From the NCBI GenBank assembly GCA_003477185.1, contig DMTJ01000532.1:1-21105 (forward strand): DNA of 21,105 bases, in the 5' to 3' direction. A program made the position numbers and the translations under genes. Under the pieces are notes generated by a model that saw only the letters and a program-made list of their open reading frames with translations, made no database searches and was not told the origin of the DNA. Numbering within the stretch: position 1 is the stretch's first letter; every line of letters begins with the position of its first letter. Below are positions 1 to 6,830 of the stretch, piece by piece. Source of the DNA: Lentisphaeria bacterium. Its GTDB lineage: Bacteria > Verrucomicrobiota > Lentisphaeria > JABSQK01 > UBA12247.

Positions 1-1
1 G

Positions 2-2440
2 CTGATCAACTCGGCAAAATCCTGGCTCTCTCACGCCGGGGTCGACCGGGAGGACGCCATTCTCCCGTGGGGAAGCAACTCCTCTGACAAGCTTTCTCCG
101 CTGGCAGTCAGCACCTGCTATCTCCGGCATATTCGAGACGCCTGGAATCAGGTCTTGGGGAAAACCCGCGACCGCGAAGGCTCGCCGTGCATTCTACAAG
201 AACAGCAAGTTGTGGTGACGGTCCCTGCAAGCTTCGACGAAACCGCGCGCGATCTAACCATTCGTGCGGCTAGAGATGCCGGGCTGCGGGAAATTCAGCT
301 ATTGGAAGAACCATTGGCAGCGTTTTATGCCTGGCTGGATGTCAACGCTGATACCTGGCAGACCTCTCTGGATCCGGGGGAGCGAATTCTTGTGATCGAC
401 GTGGGCGGTGGAACCACCGACTTCTCCTTCATTCAACTAGAGGCTGGCGGCAAGCTGCGACGATTTGCCGTCGGTGAGCACCTGCTGCTAGGCGGAGACA
501 ACATCGACATTGCGCTCGCTCGACGCTTCGAGCAAGCATGGAAGACCACGTTGAAGCCCGCGGAGTGGAGCAAGCTCGTGCAGCTTTGCCGCAAAGCCAA
601 GGAAGACTTGCTGAACGGCGATGTGGACTCCGCACCAATCACTCTACTTTCGCGCGGCAGCTCGCTTCTGGGCGGAACGCGAACCGCAGAACTTCGGCGA
701 GACGAACTGCTGTCTCTGCTAACCGAGGGCTTCTTTCCACTTTTGGATCGCGATGCCCAGCCGCCGCAGGCTGCAGGAATTCGCCAAATGGGCCTGCCGT
801 ACGCACAAGACCCCGCGGTAACCTCTCACCTGCTCGCATTCTTACGAAGAGCGGCTGAGATCTCCAAAGATGACGACTCGCTAGCCTTTCCCAAGCACGT
901 TCTGTTCAATGGTGGCAGCACGATCCCGTCCACGGTTCGGAAGCAGGTTCTTTCCGCACTCGCATCCTGGTTCCCTGACCGCACCAAGCCTGTAGAACTG
1001 GAAAGCGACTACGCCCTCGCAGTCGCGCGGGGGGCCAGCTACTACGGACGTGGGCGACGGGGCGAAGGTGTACGAGTTCAGGGCGGAATTTCGCACGCGT
1101 ACTATACCGAGATCAACGGCCCGGACGGCAACGAGATCGTGTGTTTGATCTCCCGTGACACGGACGAAGGCACCGTGACCACAGTCCCTGGAAGCTTTCA
1201 GCTTCAGACCAACCAGAGCGTTCAATTCCCCTTATTCAGCAGCGCAACGCGTCTGCATGATCAGCCTGGAGTTGTCCAGACAGAGAAGGACGAGCTGAGT
1301 CTGGTTGCCCCTCTGGTCTCAGTTCTGCAGTTTGGCAAGGGCGAAAAGCAGGGCCTGAAAGTGTCGCTTCGCAGCCAAGTCACGGAGGTAGGAGCGCTCG
1401 AAATCGCGCTTGAATCCGCGTCAACTGATCACTCTTGGCCGCTACGCTTCGATCTGCGCCCTGCAATCGCCGCCCAAACGACAAATTCTGAAGAGACCAC
1501 CAGCGTCGTCCTCCCGGCGGCTACGTTGGACGCTGCGGTTCGTGAGTTAGAGCAATCATTCAATGGCCCACCTCAGGCGCTAGCCAAGCTACCTCAGCGC
1601 CTTGAGCAAATCACTGGCCAGCAAAAAACCAACTGGACCATGCACACCTGCAGGACCTTTTCCGACTCCCTGATAAGTATCAGAGACGTGGCGCGACGGG
1701 CCGCACCGATTGAAGCACGCTGGCTTAATCTTCTCGGATTCTGCCTGCGGCCTGGCTTCGGCGATCCCGGTGATGCACTGCGCATGCGAAAAGTCTGGTC
1801 CATGTGGTTCGACGGGCTAGCTTACCCCAAAAGCGCGCAGAATGTAGCCGAGTGGTGGGTTTTCTGGCGCCGTGTAGCAGGTGGCTTAAAGGCAGGTCAC
1901 CAGAGCACCGTGAGCGGGGTTTCAGGCAAAATCATTGCCCCAAAAAGTAAGTATCGCAGGGCCATTAGAGAAGGGGAGCAGGCCAGACTAGAAATGTGGC
2001 GCTGCATCGGTGCCATGGAATGGCTGCCGGTCCAAGCCAAACAGAGATTTGGTTCGATCCTGATAAAACGCCCGGAGTTCGCGTCGTTTGAACTGTGGGC
2101 CCTCGCACGGCTTGGCGCACGGAAACTTTTCCAGGGGCCTGAAAATCTGATACTGCCACCAGCAGCGGTTACACCATGGTTGACGCGTCTCATGACTGAA
2201 GAGAACAGTCAACAACAAGGTGCAATCAATTTTACGTTGACCCAAATTTCAGAAAAAACTGGAGTTCGGGCATTGGACTTAGACACCGCGACCCGAGAGC
2301 GCGTCATTGACCACTTAATTCGGCACGACTGCAGTGACCAATGGATCCATTTAATCCGCGAAGGAGGCGAGCAGACCGCTGACGACACCGCGAGAATTTT
2401 AGCGGATTCTGTGCCACTTGGCTTGTCACGGCGAGATTGA
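2..2440 (+). CDS. Hsp70-family protein with DUF3731-type C-terminus, 5'-truncated
   Basis: The reading frame is open from base 2, so the gene starts before the window; a TTG at 155 is internal, because the codons before it (LINSAKSWLSHAGVDRED...) already read as Hsp70-like sequence. About 812 residues are visible. The actin-like ATPase signatures are present: TVPASFDETARDLT, the phosphate loop VIDVGGGTTDF (visible residues about 131-141) and the adenosine loop FNGGSTIPS (about 302-309). Beyond these is a diverged substrate-binding region, then a long C-terminal part with WLNLLGFCLRPGFGDPGDA and the Trp-rich NVAEWWVFWRRVAGG, which I recognise as the DUF3731-type extension of large non-DnaK Hsp70 proteins. 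It probably acts as an ATP-dependent cytoplasmic chaperone of unknown client. In other bacteria this type is often next to a second Hsp70 gene, which could lie upstream. An FHA gene follows after about 80 nt. Family is certain; cellular role is unknown. Confidence 0.9.
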   Translation: MINSAKSWLSHAGVDREDAILPWGSNSSDKLSPLAVSTCYLRHIRDAWNQVLGKTRDREGSPCILQEQQVVVTVPASFDETARDLTIRAARDAGLREIQLLEEPLAAFYAWLDVNADTWQTSLDPGERILVIDVGGGTTDFSFIQLEAGGKLRRFAVGEHLLLGGDNIDIALARRFEQAWKTTLKPAEWSKLVQLCRKAKEDLLNGDVDSAPITLLSRGSSLLGGTRTAELRRDELLSLLTEGFFPLLDRDAQPPQAAGIRQMGLPYAQDPAVTSHLLAFLRRAAEISKDDDSLAFPKHVLFNGGSTIPSTVRKQVLSALASWFPDRTKPVELESDYALAVARGASYYGRGRRGEGVRVQGGISHAYYTEINGPDGNEIVCLISRDTDEGTVTTVPGSFQLQTNQSVQFPLFSSATRLHDQPGVVQTEKDELSLVAPLVSVLQFGKGEKQGLKVSLRSQVTEVGALEIALESASTDHSWPLRFDLRPAIAAQTTNSEETTSVVLPAATLDAAVRELEQSFNGPPQALAKLPQRLEQITGQQKTNWTMHTCRTFSDSLISIRDVARRAAPIEARWLNLLGFCLRPGFGDPGDALRMRKVWSMWFDGLAYPKSAQNVAEWWVFWRRVAGGLKAGHQSTVSGVSGKIIAPKSKYRRAIREGEQARLEMWRCIGAMEWLPVQAKQRFGSILIKRPEFASFELWALARLGARKLFQGPENLILPPAAVTPWLTRLMTEENSQQQGAINFTLTQISEKTGVRALDLDTATRERVIDHLIRHDCSDQWIHLIREGGEQTADDTARILADSVPLGLSRRD

Positions 2441-2523
2441 ATTTTACATTGAACTTAACGCGAACGCAACGCCACGCGCAGTGAGCCAAGATATTGAGCG
2501 GGTTAAGCAAAGACAAAACGGTG

Positions 2524-3006
2524 ATGGCGAAAATAGTTCGTCCAGGAGCCACTGACGACACCGCTTTCGCAAGCGGACCGTCTGCGCCGCCTATCGCCGA
2601 ATCAGCGGACTCAAACACCCTGCGGCTGTCGCGGCGTGATATCTTGGGCGACGGAGTAGTAGTGTACGAGACCGCGTTTCTTGAAGTCCGTGGCGTAGGT
2701 GCCATACAGGGCATAGAACTGGGGAGCGAAGAGATCACCATCGGCCGCAGCCCTGAGGCGACCATTCAGTTGCCGCTGAAGAACATCTCCCGCATTCACG
2801 CTCGAGTCTACCGCATGGATGAAGAGTACTTGGTAGAGGACCTGGATAGCACGAATGGAACGTACCTCAATAACGTGCGGATCGTACGCAGTGTTCTGCG
2901 CGACAATGACCAGATTGAGATTGGGGAAGCTCGGCTCCTGTTTCTGGAAAAGAAACTGCGAGATATGCCCACGGTAAACGTCCCCCCAAAAGCCACTGAT
3001 TCATGA
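2524..3006 (+). CDS. FHA-domain protein
   Basis: A small cytoplasmic protein (160 aa from ATG 2524). The first 45 or so residues are polar, Ala/Asp/Ser-rich and probably disordered; the rest is one forkhead-associated domain, which binds phosphothreonine peptides. All key positions are visible: G74-R75, S89-R90 with H92, the DSTNGT turn at 108-113, and N116/N117. No kinase or other catalytic domain is fused. The frame stays open upstream to a TTG at 2494 and has a GTG at 2521; I prefer ATG 2524, but none of these has a good Shine-Dalgarno sequence. Its TGA overlaps the ATG of the MBL gene (ATGA at 3003-3006), so the two are very likely translationally coupled. It may report phosphorylation state to the Hsp70 or the hydrolase, but no Ser/Thr kinase gene is in the window. 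Confidence 0.88.
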   Translation: MAKIVRPGATDDTAFASGPSAPPIAESADSNTLRLSRRDILGDGVVVYETAFLEVRGVGAIQGIELGSEEITIGRSPEATIQLPLKNISRIHARVYRMDEEYLVEDLDSTNGTYLNNVRIVRSVLRDNDQIEIGEARLLFLEKKLRDMPTVNVPPKATDS

Positions 3007-3926
3007 GCAGCAATCAACTACACGTAACATTCTGGGGCACGCGCGGCTCACTCCCCACTCCGGGCCGAATGACAGAGAAGTACGGCGGGAACACCCCCTG
3101 CGTCAGCATTGAGCATCAAGATAGCCTAGTCATCATTGACGCTGGCACCGGCATCCGCCTGCTGGGCATTGAGCTAGCCAAAGCAGTCAATGCTGGCAAG
3201 CACCTGAAAAAGATTCACCTCTTCCTGAGCCACACCCACTGGGATCACATCCAGGGCCTGCCATTCTTTGAGCCAGCCTTCATCCCTGGGGTCCAGATGC
3301 ACATCTACGGCAGCCCGGCGCGAGAAAAGGTCCTTGAGAATATCCTCGAAGGCCAAATGGACACACACTACTTTCCCATCGACATGTCGATGTTTAACGC
3401 CACCTTGGAAATCCACGAAATCAACGCCAAAGCGATCGAAATCGGAGACTTGCGCTTAGATTGGCAGGAACAGATTTTTCATCCTGGGGGCTGTGCCCGG
3501 TATCGCATTCGCTTGGGCGACCGCACCATGGTCTACGCTAGCGACATCGAACTCGACCAGATGACTGACCCACCAGAAAACTTCCAGGCGGACCCGCAAT
3601 GGGGGCATCTCGATCTTGAAGAGCGTGCTCGCTTGCTGGCGGAGTTCAAAGATTTCATCCGAGGTGCCGACCTACTGATCGGCGACGGCCAATACTCGGA
3701 GACCGAGTACACGAATCGCCGAGGCTGGGGACATTCATCCATCCCGACCGTCGCAGAGATAGCCATCGAGAGCGAGGTAAAGCAACTCGCGGTCTTTCAT
3801 CATGAGCCGCGCACGTCGGATAGCCAGATCGACGACTACGGACGCACCTACGGCCGCAGGTTCCGCACCAAGGAAACTTCCTTCAACCTCTTCTGGGCTC
3901 GCGAGGGCATGACCATAGCCGTGTAA
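3003..3926 (+). CDS. MBL-fold metallo-hydrolase (PhnP-like / COG1235 type)
   Basis: A 307-residue metallo-beta-lactamase-fold protein. The N-terminus VTFWGTRGSLPTPG and YGGNTPCVSIE is the characteristic first strand of the PhnP/cyclic-phosphodiesterase-like MBL group. The dinuclear metal motif HTHWDH is at residues 77-82 (H77, H79, D81, H82). Further metal-ligand candidates follow in HPGGCARYRI, YASDIELD, GDGQYSETEY and VFHHEPRTSD. Family members hydrolyse phosphodiesters or related bonds; the substrate here cannot be read from the sequence. The ATG at 3003 overlaps the FHA stop by 4 nt, so expression is coupled to the FHA protein. No signal peptide is visible, so it is probably cytoplasmic. 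The pairing with FHA and Hsp70 suggests a nucleotide-signalling or protein-quality-control role, but that is inference. Confidence 0.87.
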   Translation: MSSNQLHVTFWGTRGSLPTPGRMTEKYGGNTPCVSIEHQDSLVIIDAGTGIRLLGIELAKAVNAGKHLKKIHLFLSHTHWDHIQGLPFFEPAFIPGVQMHIYGSPAREKVLENILEGQMDTHYFPIDMSMFNATLEIHEINAKAIEIGDLRLDWQEQIFHPGGCARYRIRLGDRTMVYASDIELDQMTDPPENFQADPQWGHLDLEERARLLAEFKDFIRGADLLIGDGQYSETEYTNRRGWGHSSIPTVAEIAIESEVKQLAVFHHEPRTSDSQIDDYGRTYGRRFRTKETSFNLFWAREGMTIAV

Positions 3927-3933
3927 CGACTGC

Positions 3934-3963
3934 CCTCAGGTCAAGTAAAATTTGACCCCTAGG
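3934..3963. repeat. Imperfect inverted repeat upstream of map
   Basis: Perfect 6-bp arms GGTCAA (3939-3944) and TTGACC (3952-3957) enclose a 7-nt AT-rich loop (GTAAAAT). Pairing continues outward after small unpaired bases: A3938 with T3960, and CCT (3934-3936) with AGG (3961-3963). No T-run follows, so it does not look like a normal intrinsic terminator. The right arm is also a candidate -35 box (TTGACC), so it could be an operator for the map promoter. It could equally be a relic of a short REP-like hairpin. Confidence 0.5.
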
Positions 3964-3979
3964 CGCAATTCGCTATCTT
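3952..3979 (+). promoter_or_regulatory. Candidate promoter for map-infA
   Basis: TTGACC (3952-3957, 5 of 6 to the -35 consensus) and TATCTT (3974-3979, 4 of 6 to the -10 consensus) are 16 nt apart, in the 104-nt gap between the MBL stop and map. The -35 lies in the right arm of the inverted repeat. The leader before map ATG 4031 is C-rich with a GC-rich partial palindrome (3994-4009) and no clear Shine-Dalgarno sequence. The assignment rests on motif match and position only. Confidence 0.4.
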
Positions 3980-4030
3980 CGCCACTTTGCCCACGCGCCG
4001 CGGACGCGCACTCCCACCCATTTGAATCCG

Positions 4031-4804
4031 ATGCCAAAACCGAAATATATCATCCACTCCGACGAAGCCTTGGCGGGAATTCGCCAGGCCGCTGTCGTTG
4101 CAGCCACAGCACTGGATCGCATCTGCAGATACGTCAGACCAGGCATGACCACAGGTGAACTGGACCGATACGCGGGCCAGACGATCAAGGAACTTGGCGC
4201 CACCAGCGCCTTTCTGAACTACAAAGGCTTCCCTGGCCAAGTCTGCATTTCCCTGAACGAAGAAGTTGTCCATGGCATAGGCAACGACAGCCGTACAGTA
4301 CTCATGGGCGACCTCGTAAAAATCGATTGTGGCGTCCACTTCGAAGGCTATGTCGGAGATAACGCACGCTCAGTCTCTATGGGCCCAGCCACCACGCAAG
4401 TCGCGAAACTGATGGACATCACAAAGGCGAGCCTGTATGCGGGCATCAAGGCTGCCAATGCAGGCAATACCGTTCAAGACATCGGACGCGCAATCGAAAA
4501 AATGGTGACTTCTGCTGGCTTTAGCGTCGTTCATGACTTTGTCGGGCACGGCTGCGGCGTCGACCTGCACGAACCCCCGGAAGTTCCAAATTACGTCACC
4601 CGCCGCGCCACCACGCGCTTGCGCCCCGGCATGGTCCTCGCCATCGAACCCATGGTAAACATTGGCACGCACCGGGTCACACTAGATCACGAGGATGGCT
4701 GGACGGTCCGCACCCAGGACGGCAGCATGTCCTCGCATTTCGAACATATGATAATCATTACACATCACGAAGCGGAGATAATCACTTGCCCAAAGACGCA
4801 ATAA
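4031..4804 (+). CDS. map: Type I methionine aminopeptidase
   Basis: Removes the initiator methionine from nascent cytoplasmic proteins after deformylation. The 257-residue product matches the usual length of short type I enzymes without an N-terminal extension. All five metal ligands are visible and align with E. coli Map: D99 (KIDCGVHF), D110 (YVGDNARS), H173 ([14 protein letters not shown]), E206 (LAIEPMVN) and E238 (HFEHMIII). The catalytic region [14 protein letters not shown] is also present. ATG 4031 gives the natural [14 protein letters not shown] start; an in-frame TTG lies 9 nt upstream. No strong Shine-Dalgarno precedes it. The 3' end overlaps infA by 19 nt. The map-infA-rpmJ order is common in bacteria where map lies in the spc/alpha region, but secY and adk, which usually precede map there, are absent here. 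Confidence 0.96.
   Translation: MPKPKYIIHSDEALAGIRQAAVVAATALDRICRYVRPGMTTGELDRYAGQTIKELGATSAFLNYKGFPGQVCISLNEEVVHGIGNDSRTVLMGDLVKIDCGVHFEGYVGDNARSVSMGPATTQVAKLMDITKASLYAGIKAANAGNTVQDIGRAIEKMVTSAGFSVVHDFVGHGCGVDLHEPPEVPNYVTRRATTRLRPGMVLAIEPMVNIGTHRVTLDHEDGWTVRTQDGSMSSHFEHMIIITHHEAEIITCPKTQ
4774..4788 (+). promoter_or_regulatory. RBS and TTG start of infA inside the map 3' end
   Basis: GGAG at 4774-4777, an 8-nt spacer and TTG at 4786-4788, all within the last codons of map. This spacing fixes the infA start at the TTG. Confidence 0.75.
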
Positions 4805-5001
4805 GACTAGAAGGCACCGTCAAGGAACTTCTGCCGAACACCATGTTTCGAGTAGAAATCCCGGGCGGGCACACCGTCCTAGCGCACATCAGCGGCAAAA
4901 TGCGCCTGCATTTCATCCGCATCCTGCCGGGGGATACGGTCACCTTGGAGATGTCCCCCTATGACCTCGCCAAGGCGCGAATCGTCTACCGCAAAACCTG
5001 A
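4786..5001 (+). CDS. infA: Translation initiation factor IF-1
   Basis: A 71-residue single OB-fold (S1-like) protein that binds the 30S A site and assists IF-2 and IF-3 in choosing initiator tRNA. The family core is plain: [51 protein letters not shown] and the closing RIVYRK. The start is TTG at 4786: the encoded [11 protein letters not shown] aligns with the conserved IF-1 N-terminus, no in-frame ATG exists before the core, and GGAG (4774-4777) lies 8 nt upstream. The start is inside map, overlapping it by 19 nt, so translation is probably coupled to map. A weak start codon on IF-1 may help keep its level low. Confidence 0.96.
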   Translation: MPKDAIRLEGTVKELLPNTMFRVEIPGGHTVLAHISGKMRLHFIRILPGDTVTLEMSPYDLAKARIVYRKT

Positions 5002-5017
5002 TTTCCGATTCCCGCAT

Positions 5018-5044
5018 TTGCAAGAACATCGGTCTTGCTATATT
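5018..5044 (+). promoter_or_regulatory. Candidate extended -10 promoter for rpmJ-rplQ
   Basis: An extended -10 element TGCTATATT (5036-5044) is preceded by TTGCAA (5018-5023), a possible -35 with a short 15-nt spacer. It lies 94 nt before rpmJ, in a 136-nt gap, so the ribosomal operon probably has its own promoter in addition to read-through from map-infA. A perfect inverted repeat occupies the spacer. Confidence 0.5.
5020..5038. repeat. Inverted repeat in the rpmJ promoter spacer
   Basis: GCAAGA (5020-5025) and TCTTGC (5033-5038) are perfect 6-bp arms around a 7-nt loop, lying exactly between the possible -35 and the -10. The position is that of an operator; chance is also possible for arms this short. 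Confidence 0.4.
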
Positions 5045-5097
5045 AGCCGCTTCGCCCAGACACCGACACCTCCCTACCAAGAGGCCGTCTGCACCGA

Positions 5098-5137
5098 TTT
5101 TTTTTTAGTTTTTAGATCTAAGTTTCAGGAGTTCCCT
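5098..5137 (+). other. U-rich leader of rpmJ with a 9-T run
   Basis: Nine consecutive T (5098-5106) are followed by AGTTTTTAG and then AGGAG (5128-5132) 5 nt before rpmJ ATG 5138. No stable hairpin precedes the T-run (the sequence before it is AGGCCGTCTGCACCGA), so I do not call it a terminator. A U-rich leader of this kind may act as a ribosomal protein S1 landing site or as a reiterative-transcription tract. Confidence 0.4.
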
Positions 5138-5251
5138 ATGCGAGTTCGCGCTTCCGTTAAACGTCGCTGCGTTAATTGCCGCATCATCCGCCGCGGCGGG
5201 GTAGTGCGAGTTATTTGTTCAGATCCACGTCACAAACAACGTCAAGGTTAA
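5138..5251 (+). CDS. rpmJ: 50S ribosomal protein L36
   Basis: A 37-residue protein of the large ribosomal subunit, binding 23S rRNA domains close to the peptidyl transferase end. It is the zinc-binding (C+) form: C11, C14, C27 and H32 make a CCCH zinc knuckle. The typical start [11 protein letters not shown] and end HKQRQG are present. ATG 5138 has AGGAG just upstream; the longer open frame running back into infA is not coding. It is followed after 12 nt by rpsM, with the rpsM Shine-Dalgarno overlapping the rpmJ stop. Confidence 0.96.
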   Translation: MRVRASVKRRCVNCRIIRRGGVVRVICSDPRHKQRQG

Positions 5252-5263
5252 GGAGAAACTGAC

Positions 5264-5662
5264 ATGCCACGTATCGTCGGTGTAGATATTCCCGAACGCA
5301 AGAAGCTCAAAATAGCCTTGACCTATATTTACGGTGTGGGCCCCCATCTGGCACTGTCCATCTGCCAACGCTGCAATCTCGATCCCGAGACACGCGTCTA
5401 CGACTTGACAGACGCCCAGGCCGGTGTGATTAACGCCCTCGTGCAGAATGACGATGATTTCATGGTGGAAGGCGACCTTCGTCGCAAAGTCCAGCAAGAC
5501 ATCCGTCGACTCCAGCACATCAAGTCCTACCGCGGCTTTCGGCATCGCGCCAAGCTTCCAGTCCGTGGGCAGCGCACCAAGACCAACGCACGTACCCGGA
5601 AGGGCGGCAAGCGGACAGTCGGGGCCATTCGTGACAAGGCTGAGCGTAAAGCAGCACGTTAA
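5264..5662 (+). CDS. rpsM: 30S ribosomal protein S13
   Basis: A 132-residue small-subunit head protein contacting the P-site tRNA and bridging to the large subunit through L5. Family landmarks are the N-terminal RIVGVDIPERKKLKIALTYI, the helix-two-turn-helix segment IYGVGPHLALSICQ, and the basic tail YRGFRHRAKLPVRGQRTKTN...ARTRKG reaching toward the P site. AAGGAG at 5250-5255, 8 nt from ATG 5264, is a strong ribosome binding site. The C-terminus runs some residues past the usual KGKK end (GGKRTVGAIRDKAERKAAR), giving a slightly longer tail than the E. coli protein of about 118 residues. Confidence 0.97.
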   Translation: MPRIVGVDIPERKKLKIALTYIYGVGPHLALSICQRCNLDPETRVYDLTDAQAGVINALVQNDDDFMVEGDLRRKVQQDIRRLQHIKSYRGFRHRAKLPVRGQRTKTNARTRKGGKRTVGAIRDKAERKAAR

Positions 5663-5696
5663 TTTAGAAGTAACGAACTGAGACTGGAGAATTCCT

Positions 5697-6131
5697 GTGT
5701 CTGATATTATGGATGACGACATTGCAAATGTCGTTTTGGCCCCCGTTAAGCGGAAGAAAGGCGCCAAGAATAAGATTATCAATGTTTCCCGCGGTGTCGT
5801 GCATGTGCACGCCACCTTCAACAACACTAAGGTGTGCGTGACTGATATGAACGGTAACGTTTTGACATGGTCATCGGCTGGTAAGCAAGGCTTCAAGGGC
5901 TCCCGCAAGAGCACTGCCTATGCTGCACAGGTTGTCGCGGTGGAAGCATGCAAGCGCGCCATGACAACCTATGGCCTTCGCGACGTTGAAGTCGAAATCA
6001 AGGGCCCAGGCGCCGGACGTGAGTCCGCCGTCCGTGGCGTTGTAGCCTCCGGTCTTGAGATCGGTGCCCTGCGCGACATGACTCCGGTCCCCCACAATGG
6101 CTGCCGCCCTCCCAAGCGTCGCCGCGTCTAA
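5697..6131 (+). CDS. rpsK: 30S ribosomal protein S11
   Basis: A 144-residue platform protein of the 30S subunit, near the mRNA exit and the Shine-Dalgarno helix. The core is clear: [53 protein letters not shown] and the basic end [16 protein letters not shown]. The start is GTG 5697, supported by GGAG at 5686-5689 with a 7-nt spacer; an ATG four codons later (5709) is the alternative. The N-terminus carries an acidic and then lysine-rich extension ([20 protein letters not shown]) relative to the 129-residue E. coli protein. Confidence 0.97.
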   Translation: MSDIMDDDIANVVLAPVKRKKGAKNKIINVSRGVVHVHATFNNTKVCVTDMNGNVLTWSSAGKQGFKGSRKSTAYAAQVVAVEACKRAMTTYGLRDVEVEIKGPGAGRESAVRGVVASGLEIGALRDMTPVPHNGCRPPKRRRV

Positions 6132-6156
6132 CCCTTAGGTCTAGAGAGAATAAAAC

Positions 6157-6777
6157 ATGTCCCGCTACCGTGGCCCCAAGGGCAAGATTGTACGCCGATT
6201 CGGCACCAACATCTATGGCACTCCAAAATTTGATCGTCTACTGGCGAATCGTCCGAACCCTCCGGGGCAGCACGGCGCTACGCACAACCGGCGCAAACTC
6301 AGTGACTATGGTCAGCAGATGCTCGAGAAGCAGAAGCTGAAGTACTGCTTCGGCGTGACCGAAAAACAGTTTCGCATTACCTTTGAACGGGCACGCCGCA
6401 TGCAAGGCATCACTGGTGATAACCTGCTGATCCTGCTCGAATCGCGGTACGACAACGTGGTTTACCGTGCTGGCTTGGCGCCGACACGTGACGCCGCGCG
6501 CCAACTCGTTCTGCATGGCCATCTGTCCGTCAATGGTCGCCGTGTAAACATCCCATCTTGCACCATGCGTGCAGGTGATACAATCACAGTGAAGGATTCC
6601 TCCCGGTCCCTGGCGCTTACCCGCCGTTATCTGGAAGAGTCTGTTCATCGTGAGGTCCCAGAGTGGGTTCAAGTAGACCAAGAAAACCTTAAGGTTGTCG
6701 TGGATCGCACCCCGTTGCGCACAGATCTGCAGTCTGTCGCCAACGAACAACTCGTCGTCGAGTTGTACTCCAAGTAA
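6157..6777 (+). CDS. rpsD: 30S ribosomal protein S4
   Basis: A 206-residue primary 16S rRNA binding protein that nucleates 30S body assembly; in E. coli S4 also represses the alpha operon. Signatures are MSRYRGPKGKIVRRFG, PPGQHGATHNRRKLSDYGQQ, the S4 RNA-binding domain RYDNVVYRAGLAPTRDAARQ with HLSVNGRRVNIPS, and the closing EQLVVELYSK. The N-terminal part lacks the paired cysteines of zinc-binding S4 forms, so this is the zinc-free type although L36 in the same operon is the zinc type. Its place between rpsK and rpoA is the classic alpha-operon order. The Shine-Dalgarno is weak (AGAGAG about 9 nt before the ATG). Confidence 0.97.
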   Translation: MSRYRGPKGKIVRRFGTNIYGTPKFDRLLANRPNPPGQHGATHNRRKLSDYGQQMLEKQKLKYCFGVTEKQFRITFERARRMQGITGDNLLILLESRYDNVVYRAGLAPTRDAARQLVLHGHLSVNGRRVNIPSCTMRAGDTITVKDSSRSLALTRRYLEESVHREVPEWVQVDQENLKVVVDRTPLRTDLQSVANEQLVVELYSK

Positions 6778-6830
6778 TCGGCATTCGCCGCCTTCCTGCA
6801 GCGAAACCTATCGTTCCCCAAGGAGCCACT

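Noticed and set aside
155-157. TTG 155 as the start of the Hsp70 gene
   Set aside because: The frame is open to the window edge and the upstream codons encode conserved Hsp70-type sequence, so the gene is truncated by the window rather than starting there.
5082-5110. T9 run before rpmJ as an intrinsic terminator
   Set aside because: The sequence immediately before it forms no stable GC stem, and the run lies just upstream of a gene that continues the operon.
5219-5914. Long open frame on the - strand across rpsM and rpsK
   Set aside because: It lies fully antisense to two strongly conserved ribosomal genes, has no recognisable motif, and is explained by codon bias of the sense genes.
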